Shown: piece after piece, positions 1-7,869 of the stretch
Layout: each line of letters begins with the position of its first letter
How positions within the stretch are numbered: the stretch's first letter is position 1
DNA from: Arenicella chitinivorans
GTDB lineage: Bacteria > Pseudomonadota > Gammaproteobacteria > Arenicellales > Arenicellaceae
Assembly (NCBI RefSeq): GCF_014651515.1
Contig: NZ_BMXA01000003.1
Coordinates: 1-64,000 of the forward strand
DNA: 64,000 nt
Reading direction: 5' to 3'
Translations under genes and position numbers: made by a program
Notes under the pieces: generated by a model
Seen by the model: the letters and a program-made list of their open reading frames with translations, nothing else
Told to the model about the DNA's origin: nothing
The model's database searches: none

Positions 1-117
1 TTCTGAGTCGAATATCGACTTGTCAAAGAAGATGGGAGGTATTCATCACAGTAGAGCCGATTTAATTATTGAGTTAGGCCGGCAAAGACAAATTGCAAAA
101 TCGAAAAGGAGTTCGAT

Positions 118-810
118 ATGCCTAGATTACCAAGACTGGATGCGCCCGGTGTGGCGCAGCACGTGATACAGCGTGGCAATAATCGTCAAATATGTTTTGG
201 CGCGGATGAGGATTTTGCGGCGTATGCTGCGTGGTTGAGGGAATACGCGAGTAAGTATCAGGTTGATATACACGCTTGGGTTTTTATGACCAATCACGTG
301 CATTTGCTGTTGACGGCACATCAGCCTATGGGTGTGTCGAAACTGATGCAGTCGCTGGGCCGCAAATACGTTCAATATTTTAATTTTAAGTACCGACGGA
401 CGGGCACTTTATGGGAAGGCCGGTTTCGCTCCTGTTTGGTCGAATCAGAGAGCTATGTTTTGGCGTGTTATCGATACATCGAATTGAATCCGGTTAGGGC
501 ACGTATGGTGGAGAACCCAAAGGATTATCGTTGGTCCAGCTATGCTACTAATGCCATGGGATTGAGTTCATCCCTACAGACACCGCATCCGAGTTACTTA
601 GCGTTAGGCGATTCAGTTAGTCTAAGATTGGATCGATACCGAGATTTGTTTGCTCACCAGTTGGATGCAGAGGTTTTGAAGGATATTCGTCTTACTACCC
701 AGAAAGGCCTGGTGTTAGGGACAGAAGCCTTTCAGTCTCAGATGGCTGAGCTGCTTGACCGAGATGTTAAGCATCGGCCACAGGGTAGGCCTAGGGAAAA
801 ACGGCTCTGA
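118..810 (+). CDS. REP-associated tyrosine transposase (RAYT, IS200-like Y1 family)
   Basis: A 230-residue Y1_Tnp-fold protein, the family thought to nick single-stranded DNA at REP hairpins and to be kept as a single-copy domesticated transposase. The metal-binding HUH motif is HVHLLL (His60, His62). The nucleophilic tyrosine lies in the motif CYRYIELNPVRARMV (Tyr118 or Tyr120). The Arg/Pro-rich tail ending GRPREKRL is typical of RAYTs. A clear ribosome binding site (aaggag) precedes the ATG. The stop codon is embedded in cggctctgaccca, a string I have seen at RAYT 3' ends. A short inverted match to it (agagccg, 53-59) lies upstream and may mark the element boundary. Only one copy is seen and no target duplication is evident, so I infer a resident RAYT rather than a recent insertion. 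Confidence 0.9.
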   Translation: MPRLPRLDAPGVAQHVIQRGNNRQICFGADEDFAAYAAWLREYASKYQVDIHAWVFMTNHVHLLLTAHQPMGVSKLMQSLGRKYVQYFNFKYRRTGTLWEGRFRSCLVESESYVLACYRYIELNPVRARMVENPKDYRWSSYATNAMGLSSSLQTPHPSYLALGDSVSLRLDRYRDLFAHQLDAEVLKDIRLTTQKGLVLGTEAFQSQMAELLDRDVKHRPQGRPREKRL

Positions 811-826
811 CCCATTTTTACCGTCA

Positions 827-850
827 CGTGGCCACTACCTTGTGGCCACG
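827..850. repeat. Perfect 9-bp inverted repeat between RAYT and ExeM genes (REP-like or terminator hairpin)
   Basis: The arms cgtggccac (827-835) and gtggccacg (842-850) are perfectly complementary with a 6-base loop. They sit 17 bases after the transposase stop and 15 bases before the end of the convergent nuclease gene. Neither strand has a T-run after the stem, so a classical Rho-independent terminator is not convincing. Its position beside a RAYT makes a REP-type hairpin plausible. Finding the same hairpin elsewhere in the genome would settle this. Confidence 0.5.
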
Positions 851-865
851 CGCACTGCTATCAAT

Positions 866-3364
866 TTACAAACAGAACGTTACAACGCTGCCACTCGCTG
901 TTGGCACAACGTAGCAAGTCTCCGTTGCTGCGAAGTTCAAACTGACGATGACGGGGTCATGATCTGAGGCACGGAATGCATTGGGCGCAAAATAACCCGC
1001 AGGGTTAAAGTCTTCATCGTAGTCAATCACTCTGGGTTCATCGGCGTTGATATGCCATTGTGTTACACCGCCGACTTGAGACACGAGAGAGCTGGAGGCT
1101 AAGGCGTGATCGAGTGAACCAAACATACCGTCAAACGCGTATGAGTAAGAAGTGTCTCCGAGTTTTTGTTTGATCAGGTCTGTATAACCTTTACTGGCGA
1201 GTGCCAGCATTGGGTCTTCCTGAGCATACGCGTTCAAATCTCCCAAAATCAGAATGTCAGGATCATTCACACCGGTGGGGTTGGTGGCGAGCCAATCTGC
1301 CAAATCATTAGCCGCTTCTACTCGACGTGCGTTCCAAGAACCTTGGCCATCGCCCTGGTCATCATTGCCGTTACCAACTGGCGAGTTTGGCGCGCCTTTG
1401 GATTTGAAATGGTTTACCACGGCAGTAAAGACCTCGTTAGACGCAAGGTCTCGAAAGCTTGCTGCCAGCGGTTGTCGTGAGCGTCCATTGTCGCTGATCG
1501 ATTGTGAGAATGCGCCGGTATTTAAGGTCGCCGCAGTACCGACCGGTGTTACCTTGGCGGGTTTATAAATGAAGCCAACCGTAATCAGGTCATCTCCTAG
1601 ACCGGGTGTTGCACCTTCATTCACCGGGAGTACGCTATACAGTGTGGAACCGGCATCTGCATTCAATGCATCTACCAGCGACTGAATTGCACTGCCAGCA
1701 CCGAAGCCATTGTTCTCGATTTCGATCAAGCCAATGACGTCCGCATTCATGCTGTTAATGGCTGCTACCAATTTACTTTCTTGGCGTATGAACTCGCTGC
1801 TTGAATCTGCGCCGCGGCAATAGTTTTGAACTACAGGTCCACACGACTTGCTACCGTTGTCGATCGTGGTGAAGTAGTTGAGCACGTTGAAGCTTGCAAT
1901 TCGAACTGTGCCTTCTAGGGGGGCAGGTGATCCTGTGCGATTGTTGATGGCAGTGAACACTGGCGCTTGGGTCGGATGCAAGCGGTAGTCGTTGCCAGCC
2001 GGATTGTTTGAATTAATACGCCCGTAGTCGAGTACGCCAACCAGATTGGATACTTGATCGCCCGCCCGAATCACCGCTACAGGGTTTTTGCCAAGATACG
2101 GTACGGTGTCTGGGTTTTGGTCGTCACTTCCATCATCCAAAATTAAAAGTCGTCGTTGGTTTTCATCCGCTAAGGTAAGCGCCTCAGGAGAGCTTGCTGG
2201 GAACATATTGGTTGGCTGGAAGAGTCTTCCGGCATTGCCTGCGTCATCGGGTGACGCCAGCGTCATCTGCCCATAGCGCCCAAGAAAATAACTCTGACTG
2301 ACGGTCATCGGTGTGGTGATCTCAACCAGCATGCCTTCGTACTGCTCGAGATCGCCGTCTGTCGTTTCTGGCAATGCCACTGGCGCTGGTGTTGGCAGTG
2401 AATTACCGGATGAGTTAACCGTGGTGTTGGTCGAATCTGTAAGCTCGGTCAAGCCATAGAATTCAGCGACTGTGGCACTGATTGTGATGTTGTCGCCGAC
2501 CGACACAGTTGCATTGGGCTCATAGACATAAATGCCATCGGAGGTTGATGCATCGCCATCGCCAGTAACGTCTTGAAGGAAATATCCGTTTGGCTGCCCA
2601 TTGCGCATCATAATACTGGTAACGATTCCGCTGGTTGTAACCTCGGTTCCAGTCAATGGGCTAGCGTCACTTGCGGATTGGATTTCAGGTATGGTTCTGC
2701 TGACTGGGTCTGGATCCGGGTCCACTGGGTCACCGCCACAATCGTTTTCGGCTCCCGGTGTGTCTTGGGAGTTGGGTGCGGTATTATCTTCGTTACCGAT
2801 CACCCAATCGGATTCACATTTAAAAATATGGTATGGCGCCTTGCTGCCGTTTGGACCAACGACCGTTGTGCTGTATATTTGCTCTCCGCTATCGCTGATC
2901 TTCAGGCCGACTGATTCGACGACAGTGCTCCACGGCGTGGTGTCGAGCGTGCCATCATCATTGCTATCTAAGTCGTCGCCGTTGCTACCTGTAAATCCTG
3001 AAACTAATAAATGTGTGACGTTGTCGTTGTTTTCAAAGCTGATGCTTGGCACGTGGAAATCACTGGTGACTGTGCCGCCGAGTAATGTAACCGTTTTAGA
3101 AAATACGAAAATACCGTCGGCAGGAATCGTTTGTGCAGACAGATTTATAACTGATTCAATAACGCCATTATTGCCGCCCGATCCGTCGCCAATAACCAGA
3201 TACGTCAAGTTTGCTAGTGATTCGTTCGGAGAGCCGACAAGCTCGACATATTCGTCATCATCGGTGCCAGGGTCATCGACACGAAGTTCACTAATTGAAG
3301 CAGCAAATATATTCGCTGACGCGAGTGCCATCTGGATGGCAAAAAGCGAGACTATTTTTTTCAT
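866..3364 (-). CDS. Secreted ExeM/NucH-family extracellular endonuclease
   Basis: An 832-residue exported nuclease. The signal peptide spans residues 1-22 (Lys-Lys start, hydrophobic core, cleavage near FAA). A lamin-tail-like beta domain follows at about 24-205, then an Asp/Pro linker near 215, an OB-fold-like segment at about 225-335, and a C-terminal endonuclease/exonuclease/phosphatase domain at about 485-815. Active-site motifs seen are ASFNVLNYF, LIEIEN, LGDLNAY and SDHDPV. Family members such as Shewanella ExeM degrade extracellular DNA for nutrients and biofilm dispersal, and activity on DNA here is inferred from that. Two cysteines lie in the last 16 residues. No C-terminal sorting domain was recognised. 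It ends convergently with the transposase and runs in the same direction as xthA, separated by 112 bases. Confidence 0.88.
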   Translation of the reverse strand: MKKIVSLFAIQMALASANIFAASISELRVDDPGTDDDEYVELVGSPNESLANLTYLVIGDGSGGNNGVIESVINLSAQTIPADGIFVFSKTVTLLGGTVTSDFHVPSISFENNDNVTHLLVSGFTGSNGDDLDSNDDGTLDTTPWSTVVESVGLKISDSGEQIYSTTVVGPNGSKAPYHIFKCESDWVIGNEDNTAPNSQDTPGAENDCGGDPVDPDPDPVSRTIPEIQSASDASPLTGTEVTTSGIVTSIMMRNGQPNGYFLQDVTGDGDASTSDGIYVYEPNATVSVGDNITISATVAEFYGLTELTDSTNTTVNSSGNSLPTPAPVALPETTDGDLEQYEGMLVEITTPMTVSQSYFLGRYGQMTLASPDDAGNAGRLFQPTNMFPASSPEALTLADENQRRLLILDDGSDDQNPDTVPYLGKNPVAVIRAGDQVSNLVGVLDYGRINSNNPAGNDYRLHPTQAPVFTAINNRTGSPAPLEGTVRIASFNVLNYFTTIDNGSKSCGPVVQNYCRGADSSSEFIRQESKLVAAINSMNADVIGLIEIENNGFGAGSAIQSLVDALNADAGSTLYSVLPVNEGATPGLGDDLITVGFIYKPAKVTPVGTAATLNTGAFSQSISDNGRSRQPLAASFRDLASNEVFTAVVNHFKSKGAPNSPVGNGNDDQGDGQGSWNARRVEAANDLADWLATNPTGVNDPDILILGDLNAYAQEDPMLALASKGYTDLIKQKLGDTSYSYAFDGMFGSLDHALASSSLVSQVGGVTQWHINADEPRVIDYDEDFNPAGYFAPNAFRASDHDPVIVSLNFAATETCYVVPTASGSVVTFCL

Positions 3365-3476
3365 GGGGAGGTGGGGTAGTAGATCAAAAGCCTAAAGGTT
3401 AGGTCGACAAAATGTCAGCAAGATGACAATTCTGCCTTCGAACGCCGGACCCCATTGCCCGACTGATACTGCACGG

Positions 3477-4259
3477 CTAAGCGCTGTAGTGCGCAACGAC
3501 CGGCGTGTGGTCGGAAGGTCGCTCAAGTTTACGCGGTGCTTCGTCGATCCAGCTATCCTGCGCCGCGAGTAACATGTTGGCAGAGCTTAGAACTAGGTCA
3601 ATGCGTAAGCCTTCGTTGGCGTTGTAGCCTGCGCCGCGATAATCCCACCATGAAAACTTACTGCCTTCATCGTGGAACTGTCGAAAGGTGTCGTATAGAC
3701 CTTCGCTCATGAGTTTTTGCAGCATCAGGCGTTCAGTGTCTGAGCAGTGAATTTTGCCCTCCCAGCGCTTTGGGTCATGCACATCAATATTGCCAGGCGT
3801 GATATTAAAATCACCAACCAGTACCGTATTCTCGTGTTTGTTTAAGGTCGTTCGCATGGCCTGTTGCAAGGCCGCGAACCATTGACGTTTATAGACAAAT
3901 TTATCGGAGTCGAGCGCCTGTCCATTGGGTACATAGACATTGACGATCCGAAGGTGTTTGCCATTTAACCATGGAACGCTGGCCGCAATGTAGCGGCGCA
4001 TTGGGTCGTCGAAATTTGGCAGGTCGGTTACCACATCGGCTAATTCGTGCTTACTCAGAATCGCAACGCCGTTGTAGGTTTTTTGCCCGGTGGCGGCACT
4101 GTGGTATCCGAGTGATTTGAATTGGTCGGCAGGGAACTCAGTGTCTGGCATCTTGAGCTCTTGCAGGCATAATAAGTCAGGTTGATTCGCTTGCAACCAG
4201 TCACAGACGTGTTGCATGCGAACTCGCAGCGAGTTCACATTCCAGGAGGCTATTTTCAT
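3477..4259 (-). CDS. xthA: Exodeoxyribonuclease III
   Basis: A cytoplasmic AP endonuclease and 3'-5' exonuclease that processes abasic sites in base-excision repair. At 260 residues the length is typical. The EEP fold is complete: Asn7 (SWNVNS), metal-binding Glu34 (LQEL), Tyr109 (NVYVPNG), Asp150/Asn152 (VGDFN) and the terminal SDHTPV (Asp250/His251). There is no signal peptide, unlike the secreted EEP nuclease downstream. It starts 19 bases after the DUF4124-glutaredoxin gene on the same strand, so the two are probably co-transcribed. Confidence 0.93.
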   Translation of the reverse strand: MKIASWNVNSLRVRMQHVCDWLQANQPDLLCLQELKMPDTEFPADQFKSLGYHSAATGQKTYNGVAILSKHELADVVTDLPNFDDPMRRYIAASVPWLNGKHLRIVNVYVPNGQALDSDKFVYKRQWFAALQQAMRTTLNKHENTVLVGDFNITPGNIDVHDPKRWEGKIHCSDTERLMLQKLMSEGLYDTFRQFHDEGSKFSWWDYRGAGYNANEGLRIDLVLSSANMLLAAQDSWIDEAPRKLERPSDHTPVVAHYSA

Positions 4260-4278
4260 AATGCGGTAGCCGATTGGC

Positions 4279-4743
4279 TTATTCGGTGACTTCGTAACCT
4301 GCGTCGATAACAGATTGCTTTAAATCCGCCTCGGACGGGGCCTGTAATACCTGGTCGCCGATCAAAATGGTTGGTGCGATTAAGCTCGAGGTCTTTTCTA
4401 AGATTAGGCTCTGTGCTTCACGATCATCGTTCAAGGGCAGCTCGACATGCGGAACACCCATCTTCATCAGATTTAGTACGACTTGTGCACAAGGCGCACA
4501 ACTGTCAACCGTGTACACTTTAATTGTCGGTTGGTTTCCTGTTGCCGTTGCTGCGTTGGATTTACCTTGTGCCACCGTCTTCTCTTCAAGCAGCTTGCCG
4601 CTTTCTGGTGGTGGTTGATCCTGATAGGAAATATTGCCTTGCGCATCAACCCATTTATAGAGCTTTTGCGCGCCTGCTGAGGTGCTGATCAGAGTCGTGA
4701 GTAGGGCGACACTGACCACGCGAATGTAATTGGATAGTTTCAT
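4279..4743 (-). CDS. Periplasmic DUF4124-glutaredoxin fusion protein
   Basis: A 154-residue exported thiol-redox protein. Residues 1-25 form a signal peptide. A short DUF4124 module follows (YKWVDAQGNISYQDQPPP, about 29-46), then a low-complexity linker and a glutaredoxin-like domain from about residue 73 with a CAPC active site (Cys82, Cys85). The conserved cis-proline region is APTILIG. The combination is common in gammaproteobacteria, but the substrate is unknown. A role in periplasmic disulfide reduction or cell-envelope redox is inference. It lies between lysA, with a likely terminator between them, and xthA. Confidence 0.8.
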   Translation of the reverse strand: MKLSNYIRVVSVALLTTLISTSAGAQKLYKWVDAQGNISYQDQPPPESGKLLEEKTVAQGKSNAATATGNQPTIKVYTVDSCAPCAQVVLNLMKMGVPHVELPLNDDREAQSLILEKTSSLIAPTILIGDQVLQAPSEADLKQSVIDAGYEVTE

Positions 4744-4766
4744 GCAATATCAATAACTTATTTCGT

Positions 4767-4797
4767 TAAAAAATACCAGCATTCGGTGTCGGAATGC
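4767..4797 (-). terminator. Probable Rho-independent terminator of the argH-lptM-lysA transcript
   Basis: On the minus strand a GCATTC/GAATGC stem (4779-4797, 7-base loop) is followed after a few bases by a run of six U (A-run at 4768-4773). It lies just past the lysA stop and before the glutaredoxin start. The stem is only six pairs, so confidence is moderate. Confidence 0.5.
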
Positions 4798-4803
4798 GTA
4801 AAC

Positions 4804-6060
4804 TTAATCCGGCAGTTGGCGCTCGCCTTGAATCAATTGATCAAACGTTTCGCGGCGTCGAATTACATGGATTTGGTCTCCGTCAACCATCACTTCCGGC
4901 GGTCTGGTGCGAGAATTATAGTTGTTACTCATCGCAAAGCTGTAGGCGCCAGCTGAACAAACTGCCAAGAGATCACCGGATTGTAGCGCAAGTTCACGTT
5001 CATACCCCAGCACATCCGCTGACTCACAAACTGGCCCAACCACGTCGTAAGAGACTGGTTCGGCGCTCGAGTCGGTACGCACGGGAATGATTTCATGGTG
5101 TGCTTGATACAACGCTGGTCGCATTAGATCGTTCATGCCCGCGTCCACAATCGCGAAATTTTTGCTGGTGTTGTGTTTGGTATATTCCACCGTGGTAAGC
5201 ATGACCCCAGAGTTGCCGGCGATATACCGGCCTGGTTCAATCGCGATGGGTAGATCAATCCCGTGTGCGGCCACGCCAGCTATCATTGCTTGCACATATT
5301 CGTCTGCCGCTGGTGGGGTCTCGCCTTGGTAATTGATACCCAAGCCACCGCCAAGATCCAGCTGCTGAATCTGAATACCTGCCTGTGCGAGTCGTTTCAC
5401 CATATTAAGTACAATTTCCAGCGCGTCGGTGAAGGGGCTGGTTTTGGTGATTTGCGAACCGATATGACACGCGATCCCATGCACCTCAATGTTGGGCATG
5501 GTATGAGCCAGTTTATAGGCCTCGAACGCGGCTTCCATGGTGACGCCGAATTTCGCTTTTTCCATGCCGGTCGAAATATACGGATGTGTTTCCGGGTCGA
5601 CGTCCGGATTGACTCGAATCGCAATGGACGCCGTGACACCGAGCGACGCGGCCACCGCCTGCAGTCGATGCAGTTCAGCGACCGATTCGATATTGATACT
5701 GCGCACGTTACTCTTGAGTGCAAACTCGAGTTCGTGCACTGATTTTGCCACGCCGGAATACACCACCTTAGACGGATCACCGCCGGCCGCCAGAACGCGA
5801 CGCAGTTCGCCTTCGGACACGATGTCAAACCCGGATCCCAGGCGCGCCAACAGATTTAAAATGGCGATATTGCTGTTCGCTTTAACGGCATAGCAAATGG
5901 TATGCGGGTAATCGCCAAAGGCATCGTCCAGTGCGCGCCATTGGTTTTCAATGGCCGCGCGTGAATAAACGTAGGCGGGCGTGCCGACTTGTTGTGCGAC
6001 ACGACTCAAGGGAACTTGCTCGGCGTAAAGCTCGCCAGCATGATAAGCAAAGAATGTCAT
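4804..6060 (-). CDS. lysA: Diaminopimelate decarboxylase
   Basis: A PLP fold-III enzyme that decarboxylates meso-diaminopimelate to L-lysine, the last step of lysine synthesis. At 418 residues it is full length. The PLP lysine is Lys60 (CYAVKANSN). The phosphate-binding glycine-rich loop is LDLGGGLG, EPGRYI is present, and the substrate cysteine is in GPVCESAD. It follows lptM after 59 bases, a conserved gammaproteobacterial arrangement. The usual next gene, dapF, is not here: the next gene is the glutaredoxin. Confidence 0.96.
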   Translation of the reverse strand: MTFFAYHAGELYAEQVPLSRVAQQVGTPAYVYSRAAIENQWRALDDAFGDYPHTICYAVKANSNIAILNLLARLGSGFDIVSEGELRRVLAAGGDPSKVVYSGVAKSVHELEFALKSNVRSINIESVAELHRLQAVAASLGVTASIAIRVNPDVDPETHPYISTGMEKAKFGVTMEAAFEAYKLAHTMPNIEVHGIACHIGSQITKTSPFTDALEIVLNMVKRLAQAGIQIQQLDLGGGLGINYQGETPPAADEYVQAMIAGVAAHGIDLPIAIEPGRYIAGNSGVMLTTVEYTKHNTSKNFAIVDAGMNDLMRPALYQAHHEIIPVRTDSSAEPVSYDVVGPVCESADVLGYERELALQSGDLLAVCSAGAYSFAMSNNYNSRTRPPEVMVDGDQIHVIRRRETFDQLIQGERQLPD

Positions 6061-6119
6061 GGTAGTAGCCTGCGGGTCAAAACGACGGCGTCCGTGCGTG
6101 CCATTTTTGGCTGGGTAAG

Positions 6120-6263
6120 TTATTTGGTTTCTTCGAGCTCTTTTTCTTGTGTTTCGACTTGCTCTGTAACCGGTTTGTCTACGATTAATGGGCCTTTTTG
6201 GCCGCAGGCAGTCACACCGGCAGCAAGTGCCAGCAACAAGAGTAGCGAAAATGATCTAGACAT
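6120..6263 (-). CDS. lptM: LptM-like lipoprotein (YifL family, LPS translocon maturation)
   Basis: A 47-residue lipoprotein gene found by reading the gap between argH and lysA. It starts MSRSFSLLLLLALAAG and continues with the family signature VTACGQKGPL, giving lipobox Cys20. A short Glu/Lys-rich tail follows. In E. coli, LptM promotes correct disulfide formation in the LptD/LptE translocon of the outer membrane. Small size, the CGQKGPL signature and position directly upstream of lysA all match the family. The stop (TAA) is at 6120-6122. Confidence 0.88.
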   Translation of the reverse strand: MSRSFSLLLLLALAAGVTACGQKGPLIVDKPVTEQVETQEKELEETK

Positions 6264-6280
6264 TGATAGTGTTCCCGTGG

Positions 6281-7681
6281 TTAATCAGTCTGAAGTCGAG
6301 TACGCGCCGCGTCGAGTGCTTCACGCACGCGGGCTGGCGCGGTACCACCAAAATGGGCGCGTGAGTTTATCGAGCCCTCGAGCGTGAGTACATCATACAC
6401 ATCATCTTGAATCATGGGTCCAAAAGATTGCAGTTCATTCAGGCTCAAGTCAGAGAGTGGTTTATTTTGCTCGATTGCATAATGCACGGTGTTGCCGACG
6501 ATTTCATGAGCATCTCGAAACGGAACGTGCAAACGCACCAGATATTCCGCTAGATCGGTGGCGGTGGCGTAGCCCTTGAGTGCGGCCTGATACATGCGAT
6601 CACGATTGAAGCGAATGCTTGGGATCATGGCGGCAAACACTTGTAGCGAGGCAAGTAGGGTATCCACCGTGTCAAAGATCGGTTCTTTATCTTCCTGGTT
6701 GTCGCGATTGTACGCCAGTGGCTGAGACTTCATCAGTACCAGCAAGGCGTGCAAATTTCCGATCACGCGCGCGCTCTTGCCACGGACAATTTCGGCAATG
6801 TCCGGGTTTTTCTTCTGCGGCATGATGCTCGAACCAGTACAGAAAGCGTCGCCGATCTCAATGAATTTATAGCTCTCTGAGGCCCAGAGAATGAGTTCCT
6901 CACACATGCGCGACAAATGCATCATGGCGAGGCTGGCTGCGGATGCGAATTCGATCAAAAAATCACGATCAGAGACTGCATCGAGGGAGTTGCGTGTTGG
7001 GCGATCAAATCCCAGTAGCTCGCAAGTCAGGTCACGATCCAGCGCAAAGCTGGTGCCAGCCAGCGCGGCAGAACCCAGCGGCATGACGTTAATCCGTTTG
7101 CGGCAATCGATCACGCGCTCGACATCTCTTTCGAGCATTTCATTCCATGCTAGCAGGTGGTGCGCTAGGCTGATGGGCTGCGCCACTTGCAGGTGTGTGA
7201 ACCCGGGCATGATGGTGTCGACTTCGTTGTCCGCGAGTGTTACCAAGGCCAGTTGCAGTTGTTGGATCAGTTGTACCACCTGATCGCTCGCTTCACGCAT
7301 GTACAGACGAATATCGGTGGCTACTTGATCATTGCGTGAGCGACCGGTATGCAGCTTTTTTCCGGCATCACCAATGTCCTCAGTCAAGCGCGCCTCGATG
7401 TTCATGTGCACGTCTTCTAGTTCGGTCAACCAGGTAAATGTGTCGGCCTCGATCTGTTCTTGAATACGAAGCAAGCCCTGCTCGATGTCCGCTGCTTCCT
7501 GGTCGGATAGCACGCCGATTTTTGCGAGCATCTGGCTGTGTGCAATTGAGCCTTGAATGTCCTGCCGATAAAGTCTGGCGTCGAAGCTGATGGACTCGGT
7601 AAAGGCTTCGACGAGTTCGTCGGTTGCTTCGGTAAAACGGCCGCCCCACGGCTTCTTGCCGGTGCGTTGTTGATTCGCCAT
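6281..7681 (-). CDS. argH: Argininosuccinate lyase
   Basis: It cleaves argininosuccinate to arginine and fumarate in the last step of arginine synthesis, and acts as a cytoplasmic homotetramer. At 466 residues the length is normal. The fumarase/aspartase-superfamily motifs are present: [10 protein letters not shown] (111-120), FTHLQ around 161-165, and the signature loop [12 protein letters not shown] (283-294) carrying the catalytic serine. It is divergent from hemCD across 188 bases. It leads a minus-strand group with lptM (17-base gap) and lysA. Confidence 0.97.
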   Translation of the reverse strand: MANQQRTGKKPWGGRFTEATDELVEAFTESISFDARLYRQDIQGSIAHSQMLAKIGVLSDQEAADIEQGLLRIQEQIEADTFTWLTELEDVHMNIEARLTEDIGDAGKKLHTGRSRNDQVATDIRLYMREASDQVVQLIQQLQLALVTLADNEVDTIMPGFTHLQVAQPISLAHHLLAWNEMLERDVERVIDCRKRINVMPLGSAALAGTSFALDRDLTCELLGFDRPTRNSLDAVSDRDFLIEFASAASLAMMHLSRMCEELILWASESYKFIEIGDAFCTGSSIMPQKKNPDIAEIVRGKSARVIGNLHALLVLMKSQPLAYNRDNQEDKEPIFDTVDTLLASLQVFAAMIPSIRFNRDRMYQAALKGYATATDLAEYLVRLHVPFRDAHEIVGNTVHYAIEQNKPLSDLSLNELQSFGPMIQDDVYDVLTLEGSINSRAHFGGTAPARVREALDAARTRLQTD

Positions 7682-7869
7682 GGCTTTAAATATCTAACTG
7701 ATTTAGCCTGCGTGCATTGCGCAGCGTGAAATTCGTGGCGCCGATTATAGCGTGTCCCGGTGTCGCTGCCCAAGTTAGATTCCACAGAATTTCAAAAACG
7801 TGCCGCATCGATAATGCCATATGGTACAGTTACTTACCCCGTGAACTTAGCTCATAAGATAAAGACTCT

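Noticed and set aside
2-166. An open frame entering from the left edge (54 codons) overlapping the transposase start
   Set aside because: No recognisable family, and its length is within chance for this base composition. It could be the tail of an upstream gene, but there is no evidence.
2601-3395. A 264-codon open frame on the plus strand opposite the ExeM-like gene
   Set aside because: It runs antisense to a well-supported nuclease with signal peptide and domains, its product is Ser/Thr/Pro-rich without any motif, and codon use follows from the reverse strand.
5397-5828. A 143-codon same-strand frame inside lysA
   Set aside because: Out of frame with the conserved lysA reading frame; Arg/Pro/Ser-rich shadow.
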